Source: Desulfurococcales archaeon
GTDB taxonomy: Archaea; Thermoproteota; Thermoprotei_A; Sulfolobales; Acidilobaceae
Assembly: GCA_015521095.1 (NCBI GenBank)
Contig: WAOU01000024.1
Location: 1 to 16,867 of the forward strand
DNA length: 16,867 nt
Reading direction: 5' to 3'
Of this stretch, positions 1 through 7,851 are shown piece by piece. Below the pieces are notes generated by a model. It was given only the letters and a program-made list of their open reading frames with translations. It did no database searches and was not told where the DNA came from. Each line of letters opens with the position of its first letter. Position 1 is the stretch's first letter. The position numbers and the translations under genes are program-made.

Positions 1-563
1 TACTCGTCTTCCCAATACTGTTCGGCAAACTAATACTATACCTACCACATAGCAGCGCGGAAGCAGAGCTCAGAACGATACTCGCAGTACTCATAGCCGC
101 GGCACTAGTCTCAGAACTAGCAGGGATGCACGCGATACTCTTCGCATTCCTTCTCGGGGTAACAACGAGGAAATTCGTAGCGAAGAGAAAACACGTCGAA
201 GAAAAAGTCCTCGGCCTAACATTCGGCTTCCTAGCACCAATATTCTTCCTGAACGCGGGAATAGCTGCTATGCCGGGAGATATCAAGGGAAGTATAATAC
301 TAGCATTCATACTCTTAGCTGCCAGCTACCCAGCGAAGGTTCTACTCACACATGCGAGTCTATATATAATGGCGGGCTTCAGGAAACTAAAGATCTCAAG
401 CGTATTTGGAGCGAGACTTACAGTATCAACCGTTATAGCATATACAGGTAAGCAAATAGGAGTACTGAGCCCAGAACTCGCAGGTGCAATAATATTATCC
501 GCTATACTTGCCACAACGCTAAGTGCCGTTATATCGAAGTCCCCAGTAATAGAAGAACCATAA
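1..563 (+). CDS. Kef/CPA2-type cation:proton antiporter, C-terminal part (5' end outside window)
   Basis: The reading frame is open from position 3, upstream of the first internal ATG at 126, so this is the 3' part of a longer gene whose start lies outside the window. About 186 residues are visible and they are almost all hydrophobic helices. The stretch SELAGMHAILFAFLLG, followed by a basic patch (TTRKFVAKRKHVEEK) and IFFLNAGIAA, is the arrangement seen in the second half of Kef/NapA-like CPA2 exchangers, which swap Na+ or K+ for H+ across the cytoplasmic membrane. Full-length members have about 380-400 residues and 12-13 helices, so roughly half is missing. There is no C-terminal TrkA-N/RCK domain; the protein ends shortly after the last helix. 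It may share a transcript with the membrane-protein gene 50 nt downstream. The family is likely; the transported ion cannot be read from the sequence. Confidence 0.8.
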   Translation, partial: LVFPILFGKLILYLPHSSAEAELRTILAVLIAAALVSELAGMHAILFAFLLGVTTRKFVAKRKHVEEKVLGLTFGFLAPIFFLNAGIAAMPGDIKGSIILAFILLAASYPAKVLLTHASLYIMAGFRKLKISSVFGARLTVSTVIAYTGKQIGVLSPELAGAIILSAILATTLSAVISKSPVIEEP

Positions 564-613
564 ACTATATCTCCAACAGGATCCAGATACTATTCAATAA
601 TAGGCGCATTAAG

Positions 614-1225
614 ATGCTAGAAGAGGCAAAACAGAAACTATCATTCATTACAGGTATAACTGCCCCGATAAAAGCCATAGCCTCTCCAAAACGATACTTC
701 TCAACTCTAGGAAAACTACTCGACACCTATGGCATCTACGCTAAGGCCATAATATACACTGGCTCATGGATAGGAGCCTCAATGATAACATTCTTCCTCC
801 TTCTACTAATAGAACTAGTGAGATCACTCCTGTCGATAGATATAGCTGGATTCTTCACATCACCGCTAAAAGCATTCCTATATAGCTTCGCATTCCCAAT
901 AATAGCAGTAGTATTAGACGCGACAATAATCGCGCTCCTCCTCCTACCATTCCCGAGAAAACGAGGCATATTGGACGTCTACATTGTAAGATCAAGTAGC
1001 CTTCTCCCATACGCTCTAAGAGTAGTAGTATTAGAATTGGAAGGAAACTTATCACTAGCCTCACTAGTCTCGGCAACAAGTAGCGTGATCAGCCTTATCC
1101 TACTAGTAATCGGAACCATGCTAACTATCTACGGACTACGAAAAACAATAGGAGTAAACCTACTCGGGGCGACAATAGCAGGATCAGCTCCACTTATCTA
1201 TAAGATACTACTAGCTAAATTATAG
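614..1225 (+). CDS. Polytopic membrane protein, possibly Yip1-like
   Basis: This 203-residue protein was not firmly recognised. A cytosolic N-terminus of about 40 residues, with a segment like IASPKRYF, is followed by four or five hydrophobic helices at roughly 45-70, 85-115, 125-145 (weak), 150-175 and 180-200. The opening 'SP..+F..L' segment before the first helix and the final 'YGLRKTIGVN..GA' region resemble the Yip1 membrane-domain family, but the match is from memory and weak. No catalytic or metal-binding motif is visible. It lies 50 nt after the antiporter gene and 43 nt before ThrRS-ed on the same strand, with no clear TATA box in either gap, so the three are plausibly co-transcribed. 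The ribosome site is weak. The function is unknown. Confidence 0.7.
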   Translation: MLEEAKQKLSFITGITAPIKAIASPKRYFSTLGKLLDTYGIYAKAIIYTGSWIGASMITFFLLLLIELVRSLLSIDIAGFFTSPLKAFLYSFAFPIIAVVLDATIIALLLLPFPRKRGILDVYIVRSSSLLPYALRVVVLELEGNLSLASLVSATSSVISLILLVIGTMLTIYGLRKTIGVNLLGATIAGSAPLIYKILLAKL

Positions 1226-1268
1226 TGTATAACAGGATAGAAACAATACTGGAGAGGGAAAGGCAGAA

Positions 1269-2615
1269 ATGAGAATACTCCTATTTCACGCCGAGAGACT
1301 CTACTATAAGACCCTCAAAAAAGCCCTAAAAAAGCCTCCAGATCCACCTGGAGAGGGAGAATACGGCCCATGCGTCGTGGCTTTTATAACGATAGAGGCA
1401 AGTGATAATAATGAGACGGTCGAGGAAGCAGCATCAAACATAGTAAACTATACGGTAAACCAGGTTAAGGAAAAAACAATAGTTCTCTATCCCTACGCGC
1501 ATCTAAGTAGTGAACTCGCTAAACCTCCAAAAGCACATAAGCTCCTCATAAACCTAGAGACAGAAGTCAAAAAACTATACAATGGACAAGTCCACAGAGT
1601 TCCCTTCGGATGGTACAAGAGACTGGAGATAGCAGTCAAGGGACATCCCCTATCAGAGCTTAGCAGAACAATTAGGACAAGACCAACACTGTTCGTAATA
1701 GGAGAGAAACCATACAAGTCAGTTAAAGAAGCGGTAGAAGGAAAAGTACTTCCAGACTGGATCCTAAACACTCCCAAGATCTATCTAAATGAAAGTAAAC
1801 TTCTCAGACAGAAACTAGAAGTATTCCAGACAAAATACTGCACTAGCTGGCAACATCAAGAAATAACGAGGAGAATACACAGGAAAATAGAGTCTCTAAC
1901 AGATACAATTCTTCAAATAAAAGAAAATGTACTCGGAGTGAAAGGAGTAGAAGGCCTCCTGTACTATACCACAGGTGATGAGGCATCTCCAGGAGTCTAC
2001 ACCGGAAAATGTGTGCTAGAAGAAACATTCTACGTCATCAATACAAGCAACACCCAAGAGATCCTCGAAGCAATATATGAAGGATTCAGCCAGGAAAATC
2101 TAGTGGTCTACGAGTACGGAGACCTCAAGATATACGGGGCAAAGATCTCCAACTACATAATACCAATCGCAGCCTCCAAGAACGATAAGACAGTGATAGG
2201 ACCGCTCAAAACAATCTTCGAAACAATACTAGCAAGAGAATCCATACAAGCCGAAAAAGAAGGCAAAACACCATACCTGCCCATATGGCTTCACCCAATA
2301 ACCCTAGCCCTAATACCAGTTACAGAAAAAGTAATGGACTATACTAGGACACTAGCCCAAGAACTAGCAGGTCGAGGAGTCAATGTCGAACTATTAGGAC
2401 CAAGGCTAAGCATAGGGACACGGATCCGCCATGCAGCCAAGAGATGGATCCCCTATACAGTGGTAATAGGGGAGAGGGAGGCAGCGACAGGTACAGTCAC
2501 GGTCAGGCGCAGATGGGAGACAGGAAGACAGGAAGTACTCCCAGTAACCAGCCTAGTAGACGAGGTCACTGGGATTCTCCGCTATCACGGTGTTCTTGGC
2601 CGGATCCTCCGCTAG
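1269..2615 (+). CDS. thrS-ed: ThrRS-ed: stand-alone threonyl-tRNA synthetase editing protein
   Basis: The protein hydrolyses Ser-tRNA(Thr) in trans for a separate catalytic ThrRS. Residues 1-140 are the archaeal ThrRS N-terminal editing domain (D-Tyr-tRNA deacylase fold): MRILLFHAE at the start, YPYAHLSS at 74-81, and PFGWYKR...KGHPLSELSR at 112-133. Residues from about 333 to the end form a class II anticodon-binding domain (LPIWLHPITLALIPV, GTRIRHAAKRWIPYTVVIGE, TVTVRRR). The middle, about 150-330, is a degenerate remnant of the catalytic domain with no recognisable class II motifs 1 and 2. At the motif 3 position, GPLKTIFETILARE lacks the glycine-serine/arginine pattern, so aminoacylation is not expected. 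The start ATG follows a good GGAGAGGG ribosome site. Its last 50 bp overlap the opposing zinc-ribbon gene. The length of 448 residues fits crenarchaeal ThrRS-ed; full-length ThrRS is above 600. Confidence 0.92.
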   Translation: MRILLFHAERLYYKTLKKALKKPPDPPGEGEYGPCVVAFITIEASDNNETVEEAASNIVNYTVNQVKEKTIVLYPYAHLSSELAKPPKAHKLLINLETEVKKLYNGQVHRVPFGWYKRLEIAVKGHPLSELSRTIRTRPTLFVIGEKPYKSVKEAVEGKVLPDWILNTPKIYLNESKLLRQKLEVFQTKYCTSWQHQEITRRIHRKIESLTDTILQIKENVLGVKGVEGLLYYTTGDEASPGVYTGKCVLEETFYVINTSNTQEILEAIYEGFSQENLVVYEYGDLKIYGAKISNYIIPIAASKNDKTVIGPLKTIFETILARESIQAEKEGKTPYLPIWLHPITLALIPVTEKVMDYTRTLAQELAGRGVNVELLGPRLSIGTRIRHAAKRWIPYTVVIGEREAATGTVTVRRRWETGRQEVLPVTSLVDEVTGILRYHGVLGRILR

Positions 2616-2769
2616 GCTCGTCCTCTATCCTCTCTAGCACTATATGGAACGTGTTTTTCTTACAGTACGGGCAATAATGGTAGATCTTGCCCATCGATTT
2701 CAAGTCATAGCTGACCGGGAGTATCCACTCTTTCCCGCACTCCGTACACTTGAGTTTCCATCGGGTCAT
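2566..2769 (-). CDS. Small zinc-ribbon protein (67 aa)
   Basis: The protein has two CxxC knuckles, C8-x2-C11 (CTECGK) and C33-x2-C36 (CPYCKK), about 21 residues apart with aromatic and basic residues between them, which is a classical one-zinc ribbon. The acidic, glycine/serine-rich tail (about 48-67) is encoded where the gene overlaps the 3' end of ThrRS-ed by 50 bp on the other strand. The start codon sits in an ATGA overlap with the stop of the upstream 104-aa zinc-ribbon gene, so the pair is almost certainly one operon with translational coupling. Such minimal ribbons in Crenarchaeota usually bind nucleic acid or belong to transcription or ribosome-associated complexes; which one cannot be said. 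The conserved-looking metal site and gene coupling support a real gene. Confidence 0.75.
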   Translation of the reverse strand: MTRWKLKCTECGKEWILPVSYDLKSMGKIYHYCPYCKKNTFHIVLERIEDEPSGGSGQEHRDSGESQ

Positions 2770-3080
2770 TCTCCTGTTTCACCGGGCTCATCGACAGCTA
2801 GCCTAACCTTATAATATATGTATAGCTTCTCGATAACAGGTCTAATATCGGGAACTAACAGGTACTTTATCAAATTAAGGCCTTTAACGGGGAATATGAT
2901 CTTCTTGTTGTCAGTATACCCGCAGACTGTACAAGACACCTTCACCTTCACACTAACATTCTCGCGCTCCTCGTCGATAGGACCCTCTATAACATATACA
3001 TAGTCCGCGGGAGCCCCACACTTCGGGCACAACCCAATATCCCGATGCTCATAACTATACCTCGGCTTCAAACCCTCCAC
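2766..3080 (-). CDS. Zinc-ribbon protein (104 aa)
   Basis: Two cysteine pairs, C18-x2-C21 (CPKCGAP) and C50-x2-C53 (CTVCGY), flank a beta-rich segment containing IEGPIDEERENVSVKVKVSC, as in transcription-factor-like zinc ribbons. The C-terminal half (about 55-104) is basic and aromatic. It is the first gene of a two-gene operon and overlaps the second by 4 nt. The frame opens with GTG at 3080; a TTG three codons later (3071) is an alternative. A TATA-like element at 3096-3103 lies about 20 nt from the GTG and 28 nt from the TTG, so a leaderless transcript is possible, while the GGTGGAGGG in the first codons complicates the choice. A role in RNA or transcription is a guess from the fold. Confidence 0.75.
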   Translation of the reverse strand: MEGLKPRYSYEHRDIGLCPKCGAPADYVYVIEGPIDEERENVSVKVKVSCTVCGYTDNKKIIFPVKGLNLIKYLLVPDIRPVIEKLYIYYKVRLAVDEPGETGE

Positions 3081-3095
3081 CGTTATATTGACATT

Positions 3096-3114
3096 CTATA
3101 TAGCTCTATAGCTC
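3096..3114 (-). promoter_or_regulatory. TATA-like element with tandem 8-bp repeat before the zinc-ribbon operon
   Basis: CTATATAG (3096-3103) lies about 20-28 nt before the candidate start codons of the minus-strand zinc-ribbon operon, the expected place for a TATA box. It overlaps a perfect tandem repeat of TATAGCTC (3099-3106 and 3107-3114). The repeat could be an operator or could be chance in AT-rich DNA. Confidence 0.35.
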
Positions 3115-3147
3115 TAAGCCAATTATTAACCCAGTTACTACTACGAT

Positions 3148-3164
3148 ATCTATCTATGATAGAT
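3148..3164. repeat. Perfect inverted repeat in the 3081-3256 gap
   Basis: ATCTATC-TAT-GATAGAT has 7-bp arms and a 3-nt spacer. It lies in the 176-nt gap between the start of the zinc-ribbon operon and the 3' end of the ABC ATPase gene, so it could be a regulator site for the former or an end-of-transcript hairpin for the latter. Apart from this and the TATA region, I see no gene or RNA motif in the gap. Confidence 0.3.
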
Positions 3165-3256
3165 TATACGTCCAGCATTGTTAATAAGGTGATTGGCATA
3201 GTTTCAGCAATTAATGATAGGTTTTCAGAGTGGTGCCTACTAGGATTTTGAAGGGG

Positions 3257-3904
3257 CTAAATTGTTATTATCGTGTCGGCGAGAATATCAAGTCTTGGAT
3301 CATGCGTTGTAAGGATAATTGTTGACCATTCTTTTGCATACTTAAGTACTTCTATAACTCTTTGAACATTTTCTTGATCAATCATCGCTGTGGGTTCGTC
3401 TAGCAAGAGTAAGGGTGGTTTATCCGATAAGGCTAAGGCTAATTCAGCTCGTCTAATCTCGCCGCCACTTAGAGACTCAGGATACTGTCTCACTAGATAC
3501 CTTATTCCAAGCATTTCTAGGAGCGTCTCTGTGTGCCTAATATAGTCGTTTCTATACTTTTTCCTGCCGTCGAGGTAAAATATTATGTTCTCCCATATAC
3601 TGAGCTGTGGGATGAGGAGAATATCTTGAGGTAAGTAACCTATCCGCTTTCTTACATCATAGGGATTTTCAAAAGGATCAACTCCAAAAACTCTAACTAT
3701 ACCAGCGTCAGGTTTCAACATACCAAGTAGTATTTTCAGAATAGTTGTTTTACCGCTACCAGAAGGCCCCTTGATAATTAAGGTCTCATTCTCTGATACG
3801 GAAAAACTAAGCCCCTTTATAATCATTATTTTGTTACCGCCGATAACGAAAGATTTGTATAAGTCTTTTACAATTACCACATCGCTTTTTGTCAAATTTG
3901 TCAC
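3257..3904 (-). CDS. ABC transporter ATP-binding protein, LolD/MacB type
   Basis: This is a complete ABC ATPase of 215 residues as read from GTG 3904. It has Walker A GPSGSGKTT at 46-54, a Q-loop in GYLPQDILL, the signature LSGGEIRRAELAL, Walker B LLLLDEPTA and the switch histidine in TTHD. Length and motif style match the ATPase of FtsX-type (MacB/LolCDE) transporters, fitting the permease just upstream. Start choice: the GTG overlaps the permease stop by 4 nt, but a strong GAGGTGA ribosome site sits 5 nt before an in-frame TTG at 3895, so the real protein probably starts MTKSDVVIV at 3895. It is the last gene of a four-gene operon. ATP hydrolysis should drive conformational change in the permease, moving or releasing a substrate on the outer face of the membrane. 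The substrate is unknown; the two exported proteins of the operon are obvious candidates or partners. Confidence 0.93.
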   Translation of the reverse strand: MTNLTKSDVVIVKDLYKSFVIGGNKIMIIKGLSFSVSENETLIIKGPSGSGKTTILKILLGMLKPDAGIVRVFGVDPFENPYDVRKRIGYLPQDILLIPQLSIWENIIFYLDGRKKYRNDYIRHTETLLEMLGIRYLVRQYPESLSGGEIRRAELALALSDKPPLLLLDEPTAMIDQENVQRVIEVLKYAKEWSTIILTTHDPRLDILADTIITI

Positions 3905-5802
3905 CTCACAATACTATATATGTATGCCTGTAGATACATTGCAAGAGACAAGTATGAAAAGAGAAATATGATAAAAGTTCCAAGAGACGCGATCAACATA
4001 CCTGAGATCGTTGGGAATCTGTCCTTTACTCCCCGAAGTTCATTGAAGACCCTAATTACTCGTATATTTTGTTGAATTCTTATAGTGAATGCTAATGCTA
4101 ATAATAGTGTCACTGCGAGATATATTTTACTTGTTGACAAAATAACTTCTTCAGATACAGTCACTAGAGCTTCTACTGTTATTCCCAGTAGTGGAGTATA
4201 GGTATATACTGTCCCGTCAATTAAGTATTTGGGATACAAAAACCCTAGTAGAGCAATAGAAAGGGAGAAGATGAATCCTACAATAATATAATCATAGTTA
4301 CTTATTATACGTAGGAACAAAGCTTCTCGTATCCTAGAGATTCTCGTATTCTTATCATAACTAAAGTAATGGATATATATCTTCAAAAGTTTTATCGATA
4401 CCAATAATATAGATATCGTATAAAAGGGTTTTAGCCAGTACAGTAACGGATATACAAGTGATAGTAATGGGTTAACACCTATAATATCGATAAGATCCCT
4501 TAAGCGGACAGTTATAATGTAAAATATTAAGAAAGCAGAATAAAACACAGCTATCCCTTTAAGACCGATTTCAGTTGATCTGTTCCCACCAATCATGCCG
4601 GCCCATAGGGTTATAACGCCTATCGTTAATGCAAATAGACCAGCTTCAATGCTATATATTGCATATCCGCTCAGAAATGTTATTGCGGCTATAATTAAGA
4701 TAAGATAGTATGTAAAGAGGGATCCATACCTGGCACTCCATATGCCGCGCATCATCATTACTTTCTTAAAAGTGGCTTCGAAAAATATTGAATATTGTCT
4801 TATGCTTATATAAGCAAGATAAAGAACAGGTAAAGTTAACATAATAAATAATGGTCCAAGATAGATACTCAACCTATTGAGTATCCTATAAATACTATTA
4901 AGCTCGGTCCTCGCCATGTCCTCCATGTAGACTTCTTGTCCCTTATTATCTATACCGACGGTATCTCCCAGAGAATAATTTCCGATCTCACTGTTCACGA
5001 CATTGATTATCGCGTTGTCCGCGTCTTCTAAGGATTTAACTGTGCCTGAAATGATCATGTCTACGTCTGTAGTGCCTCTGGGAATGATTTTTTCTGTACT
5101 ATAATTAAGCAAAATAGTTATACTTCCTATTACGGATGATGAGAGAACACTATACTCGCTCAGGTAAAGAATAGTATGATATATCTTACCATAATCAACT
5201 TTATCTATATTGAACAACATAACTAGGGAATCTCTTGTCGCAATAGCGTCCCTGTATGGCATGTTGGTTATGTTGACCACTCCATAAGATAAATCAAGAT
5301 CTCGTATCAGGTTCCTTAGTATTATTAAATTGCTCGATTTATTATTGTTCAGTATTAGGATGTCGGCCTCAGTCACATTAAATAGTTTAAATGTATCGGA
5401 ACTACTATAACCTAATGTCAGACCTCCCAGCTCTGAAGAGTAGCCAATATAACAGTTGACAATCCATCCAGAATCGTCTACGTAATCTAGAGACTCTAAT
5501 CTTGATTTAATCCTATTTAGCAGTTCTATCGTGGAGTTTATATTAGTGAAATTACAGTATTCATTAGCCACAGTATAGTCATCTGTTATAATATATACGG
5601 TTGCATCAATGTTCGAGCCCAATAGATAGTTCATATAGGAATACGCGGTTTGATATGTTGTACCATATAGTAAGCCGGAGACACTCCCCATTATAATAGA
5701 GAAAAGTATCAGTATAGCAAAAAATCGTGTTTTCGTTAGACCTTTTATAAAGAGAAGAATACCTTTCATATGTTCATCCCACCACGCATTGTGGCCTATC
5801 AT
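3901..5802 (-). CDS. FtsX/MacB-type ABC permease with large extracytoplasmic domain
   Basis: This 633-residue membrane protein has one N-terminal helix (about 18-38), a long outside domain (about 40-300) and then further helices. A first FtsX-like unit is visible around 305-385, with a cytosolic KKVMMMRGIWSARYG coupling segment between helices. A second lies at the C-terminus, with RVFNELRGVKDRFP before the last helices. This double layout matches permeases that work by transmitting motion to the outside rather than by forming a channel. The ATG at 5802 overlaps the upstream stop as ATGA. An internal ATG at 5769 (MKGILLFIKG) has a GGTGGG about 9-10 nt before it and is a good alternative that removes 11 residues. 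It is directly followed by its ATPase. Base composition is visibly more AT-rich than the neighbouring core genes. The substrate is unknown. Confidence 0.85.
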   Translation of the reverse strand: MIGHNAWWDEHMKGILLFIKGLTKTRFFAILILFSIIMGSVSGLLYGTTYQTAYSYMNYLLGSNIDATVYIITDDYTVANEYCNFTNINSTIELLNRIKSRLESLDYVDDSGWIVNCYIGYSSELGGLTLGYSSSDTFKLFNVTEADILILNNNKSSNLIILRNLIRDLDLSYGVVNITNMPYRDAIATRDSLVMLFNIDKVDYGKIYHTILYLSEYSVLSSSVIGSITILLNYSTEKIIPRGTTDVDMIISGTVKSLEDADNAIINVVNSEIGNYSLGDTVGIDNKGQEVYMEDMARTELNSIYRILNRLSIYLGPLFIMLTLPVLYLAYISIRQYSIFFEATFKKVMMMRGIWSARYGSLFTYYLILIIAAITFLSGYAIYSIEAGLFALTIGVITLWAGMIGGNRSTEIGLKGIAVFYSAFLIFYIITVRLRDLIDIIGVNPLLSLVYPLLYWLKPFYTISILLVSIKLLKIYIHYFSYDKNTRISRIREALFLRIISNYDYIIVGFIFSLSIALLGFLYPKYLIDGTVYTYTPLLGITVEALVTVSEEVILSTSKIYLAVTLLLALAFTIRIQQNIRVIRVFNELRGVKDRFPTISGMLIASLGTFIIFLFSYLSLAMYLQAYIYSIVR

Positions 5803-6800
5803 TTATCACTGTTACTAGCCAGTATCTCGTAAATATGTGAATTCTCGAGCCATGCATAATAAAGAATATACGAGAAATCAGAAAAGTTGATATCTTTATA
5901 CATCGTTGAGCTAGTACATTTTTTCCACATACTGCTCATGCTACCCATTTCGGTTGACTGTATTTGTAGGTCACGGATGTCTTGGCTCAAATACTCCTCT
6001 AGCATAATTAGCAAAAGTATGTTCTCAGGCTTTCTCAGTTCTTTGAGTGTCTCATTTATACCTATTCTAGCCTCAGTGGGCGTAATATTAAAGGATAAGA
6101 GATATGAGCAGTTGAAGAGTTCGAGCCATGCATTATAAAGAGCCCAATTGAAGGATGTTTGAGGAGTCGCTAGATATGAAATTCTGTAATCATATTTTGG
6201 CAGATACGTCTTAGAGTTGTTTCTCCATTTATCGATAATTAGTTTCTCTATTTTAGAAAAAGTATAGTGGTCAGGTAATTTTACCTCATAGTGTTCGTTT
6301 AGTATATTATGCAATGCATCAATATTTTGTAGAGTATAATTAACGACACAGTAATTCTTTAGTGCCTCTAGGATTTCTATATTATTAGAGCTCGGATTCG
6401 TAATAAAATATCTCAATCCCTGATATTCCTCATAGACAGAAAGCAACACCAGATATTTAGAGTAGTTTTCGGAGAGCCAGGCATTTTTCATTTCTATAGA
6501 ATATTCAACCAAACTATTATTAATAAAATTGAATACAGTCTGAGGATCAAGACTATGTTCATCTACACGACAATTCAAAATAGTCTGATTTACATTTAAA
6601 ATAGACCGTATATACTCTAACTGTACTTGTCCATAATTCACAGTAGGCTTTAACATATTAACTAACTCACTTGCAGTACTATTAGTATTTTTTTCCTCGA
6701 TGTTTGTATTAGTCATATGCAATACAGAAGATGTAATATATGTAAAAAGGAAAAACAATAGTACTAATAATAAAATCTTTTTTAACATTATAATCACCAT
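5799..6800 (-). CDS. Exported extracytoplasmic protein of the ABC operon (unknown)
   Basis: The family was not recognised. The N-terminus is a strong hydrophobic segment (MLKKILLLVLLFFLFTYITS), a signal peptide or membrane anchor. The remaining 300 or so residues are hydrophilic and mostly helical in look, with about ten N-x-S/T sequons, as expected for an archaeal surface glycoprotein. There is no second membrane segment and no obvious enzyme motif. The frame opens at ATG 6800, but the ATG at 6788 is preceded at 5 nt by GGTGA, so the mature reading probably starts MLKKILL at 6788 (329 aa). The stop overlaps the permease start by 4 nt, so the two are translationally coupled and likely interact. 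It could be a periplasm-like partner that contacts the permease's outside domain, or an immunity or chaperone protein for the secreted product of the first gene. Confidence 0.8.
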   Translation of the reverse strand: MVIIMLKKILLLVLLFFLFTYITSSVLHMTNTNIEEKNTNSTASELVNMLKPTVNYGQVQLEYIRSILNVNQTILNCRVDEHSLDPQTVFNFINNSLVEYSIEMKNAWLSENYSKYLVLLSVYEEYQGLRYFITNPSSNNIEILEALKNYCVVNYTLQNIDALHNILNEHYEVKLPDHYTFSKIEKLIIDKWRNNSKTYLPKYDYRISYLATPQTSFNWALYNAWLELFNCSYLLSFNITPTEARIGINETLKELRKPENILLLIMLEEYLSQDIRDLQIQSTEMGSMSSMWKKCTSSTMYKDINFSDFSYILYYAWLENSHIYEILASNSDK

Positions 6801-6820
6801 TAGCGATATTAGCTTGTAGT

Positions 6821-7786
6821 CTAAGAATCTTTAATTAGATATATAAGCCTATCTTCTTCGCTACCTAGTGTGTATACAGGGCTCTGATATTCACCGGTAT
6901 CAGTATAGGTTCCTGACATTGGTTGTATATTCGCTTGTCGAGATGAAATATCTAGGAAACCACTAGAGCGTTCAGCAGACATAGACATATACGGTATATC
7001 ACAGATATACTCTTCTGAAAATTCCCACTTTATGAAAGCATTAAGATCTATTCCAGCTATGGTGTTAACATCGTGATTGATATACCATTCGTCTATATTA
7101 GATATTATGACTTTGGAGTATGTAACGCCTTGTTTTGAGGGATAGGTCCAGAATATTCCAAGTATCTTCTTACCCAGACTAACCCTTACGTCATTAGGAG
7201 GTATTTTTACTATTATATCATTGTTTTCGGGAGAGTAAAATCCTATTTCTTCGAAAAAGGCTCCAATGGGCAATAATATTGGATATCTTACTGAGAGAGC
7301 TTGCAATGTTAATCCTGCCAATGTGGAGGCAATTGAAGACCATGGGATATCGTCATCAAGATCGTTGACTCTGTAAGTATAATGTTCATCGAAGTAGATA
7401 GTTAAGTATTCGACATTGTATGAGCCGAGGGAACTATAAGTGAATTTTATTTCTTTTGGCTTTACTTTGCCGAATATTGTGCAACTGTATGGACTAGCAG
7501 AATCGGTTAGATAATAAGTTTTGGTATTGTACGCTACTGAAACGAAGAACTCATAGTAATCTGAAGGGACATCGGTGTATCTGACTATTGGTGGGTTATT
7601 AAGTCCTATATTAGCACCTATTCTAGCTAGGATAACGTTATAATAGGAATTTTTGTAATTCCAAAGCTGTCCACTTTGCTCATAAAAAGTGTCCTCAGCA
7701 TAACTATTAATGACTCCAGGTAATAAAGGCAGCAGTAATAATACTATGGTTATCAAACTTATCATTAAATTTTTCGTGCTACTCAT
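6821..7786 (-). CDS. Secreted protein, first gene of the ABC operon (unknown)
   Basis: This 321-residue protein has a clear Sec signal peptide: a short polar start, ILITIVLLLLPLLPG-like core near residues 9-25 and a likely cleavage point around NSYAED. No C-terminal membrane anchor is present, so the mature protein is released or held by partners. The body is rich in Tyr and Ser and looks beta-structured, with a more hydrophobic stretch near 148-185 (IASTLAGLTLQALSVRYPILLPIGAFFEEIG is only part of it, abbreviated here as its LPIGAFFEEIGFY end). No known enzymatic motif or family was recognised. A GGTG ribosome site lies 9 nt before the ATG. As promoter-proximal gene followed by a second exported protein, an FtsX-type permease and its ATPase, it may be the product acted on by the transporter, such as a surface protein or an antimicrobial protein. 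That role is inference from context only. Confidence 0.8.
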   Translation of the reverse strand: MSSTKNLMISLITIVLLLLPLLPGVINSYAEDTFYEQSGQLWNYKNSYYNVILARIGANIGLNNPPIVRYTDVPSDYYEFFVSVAYNTKTYYLTDSASPYSCTIFGKVKPKEIKFTYSSLGSYNVEYLTIYFDEHYTYRVNDLDDDIPWSSIASTLAGLTLQALSVRYPILLPIGAFFEEIGFYSPENNDIIVKIPPNDVRVSLGKKILGIFWTYPSKQGVTYSKVIISNIDEWYINHDVNTIAGIDLNAFIKWEFSEEYICDIPYMSMSAERSSGFLDISSRQANIQPMSGTYTDTGEYQSPVYTLGSEEDRLIYLIKDS

Positions 7787-7802
7787 TTGTCTACACCTGC
7801 AT

Positions 7803-7839
7803 AAATGCGTTTCAAGCTTTGTTTTCTAACCACGCATTT
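7803..7839. promoter_or_regulatory. Spaced inverted repeat over the promoter of the secreted-protein/ABC operon
   Basis: AAATGCGT (7803-7810) and ACGCATTT (7832-7839) are perfect 8-bp complements 21 nt apart in the 65-nt gap between the AOR stop and the first ABC-operon gene. Read on the minus strand, the arm nearer the gene runs into CATTTATGC, the best TATA-like element there, just upstream of the GGTG ribosome site. Arms with centres about 29 bp apart suit two sites for a dimeric regulator. A terminator hairpin for AOR is the alternative. Confidence 0.4.
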
Positions 7840-7851
7840 TTGCACTTTTTA

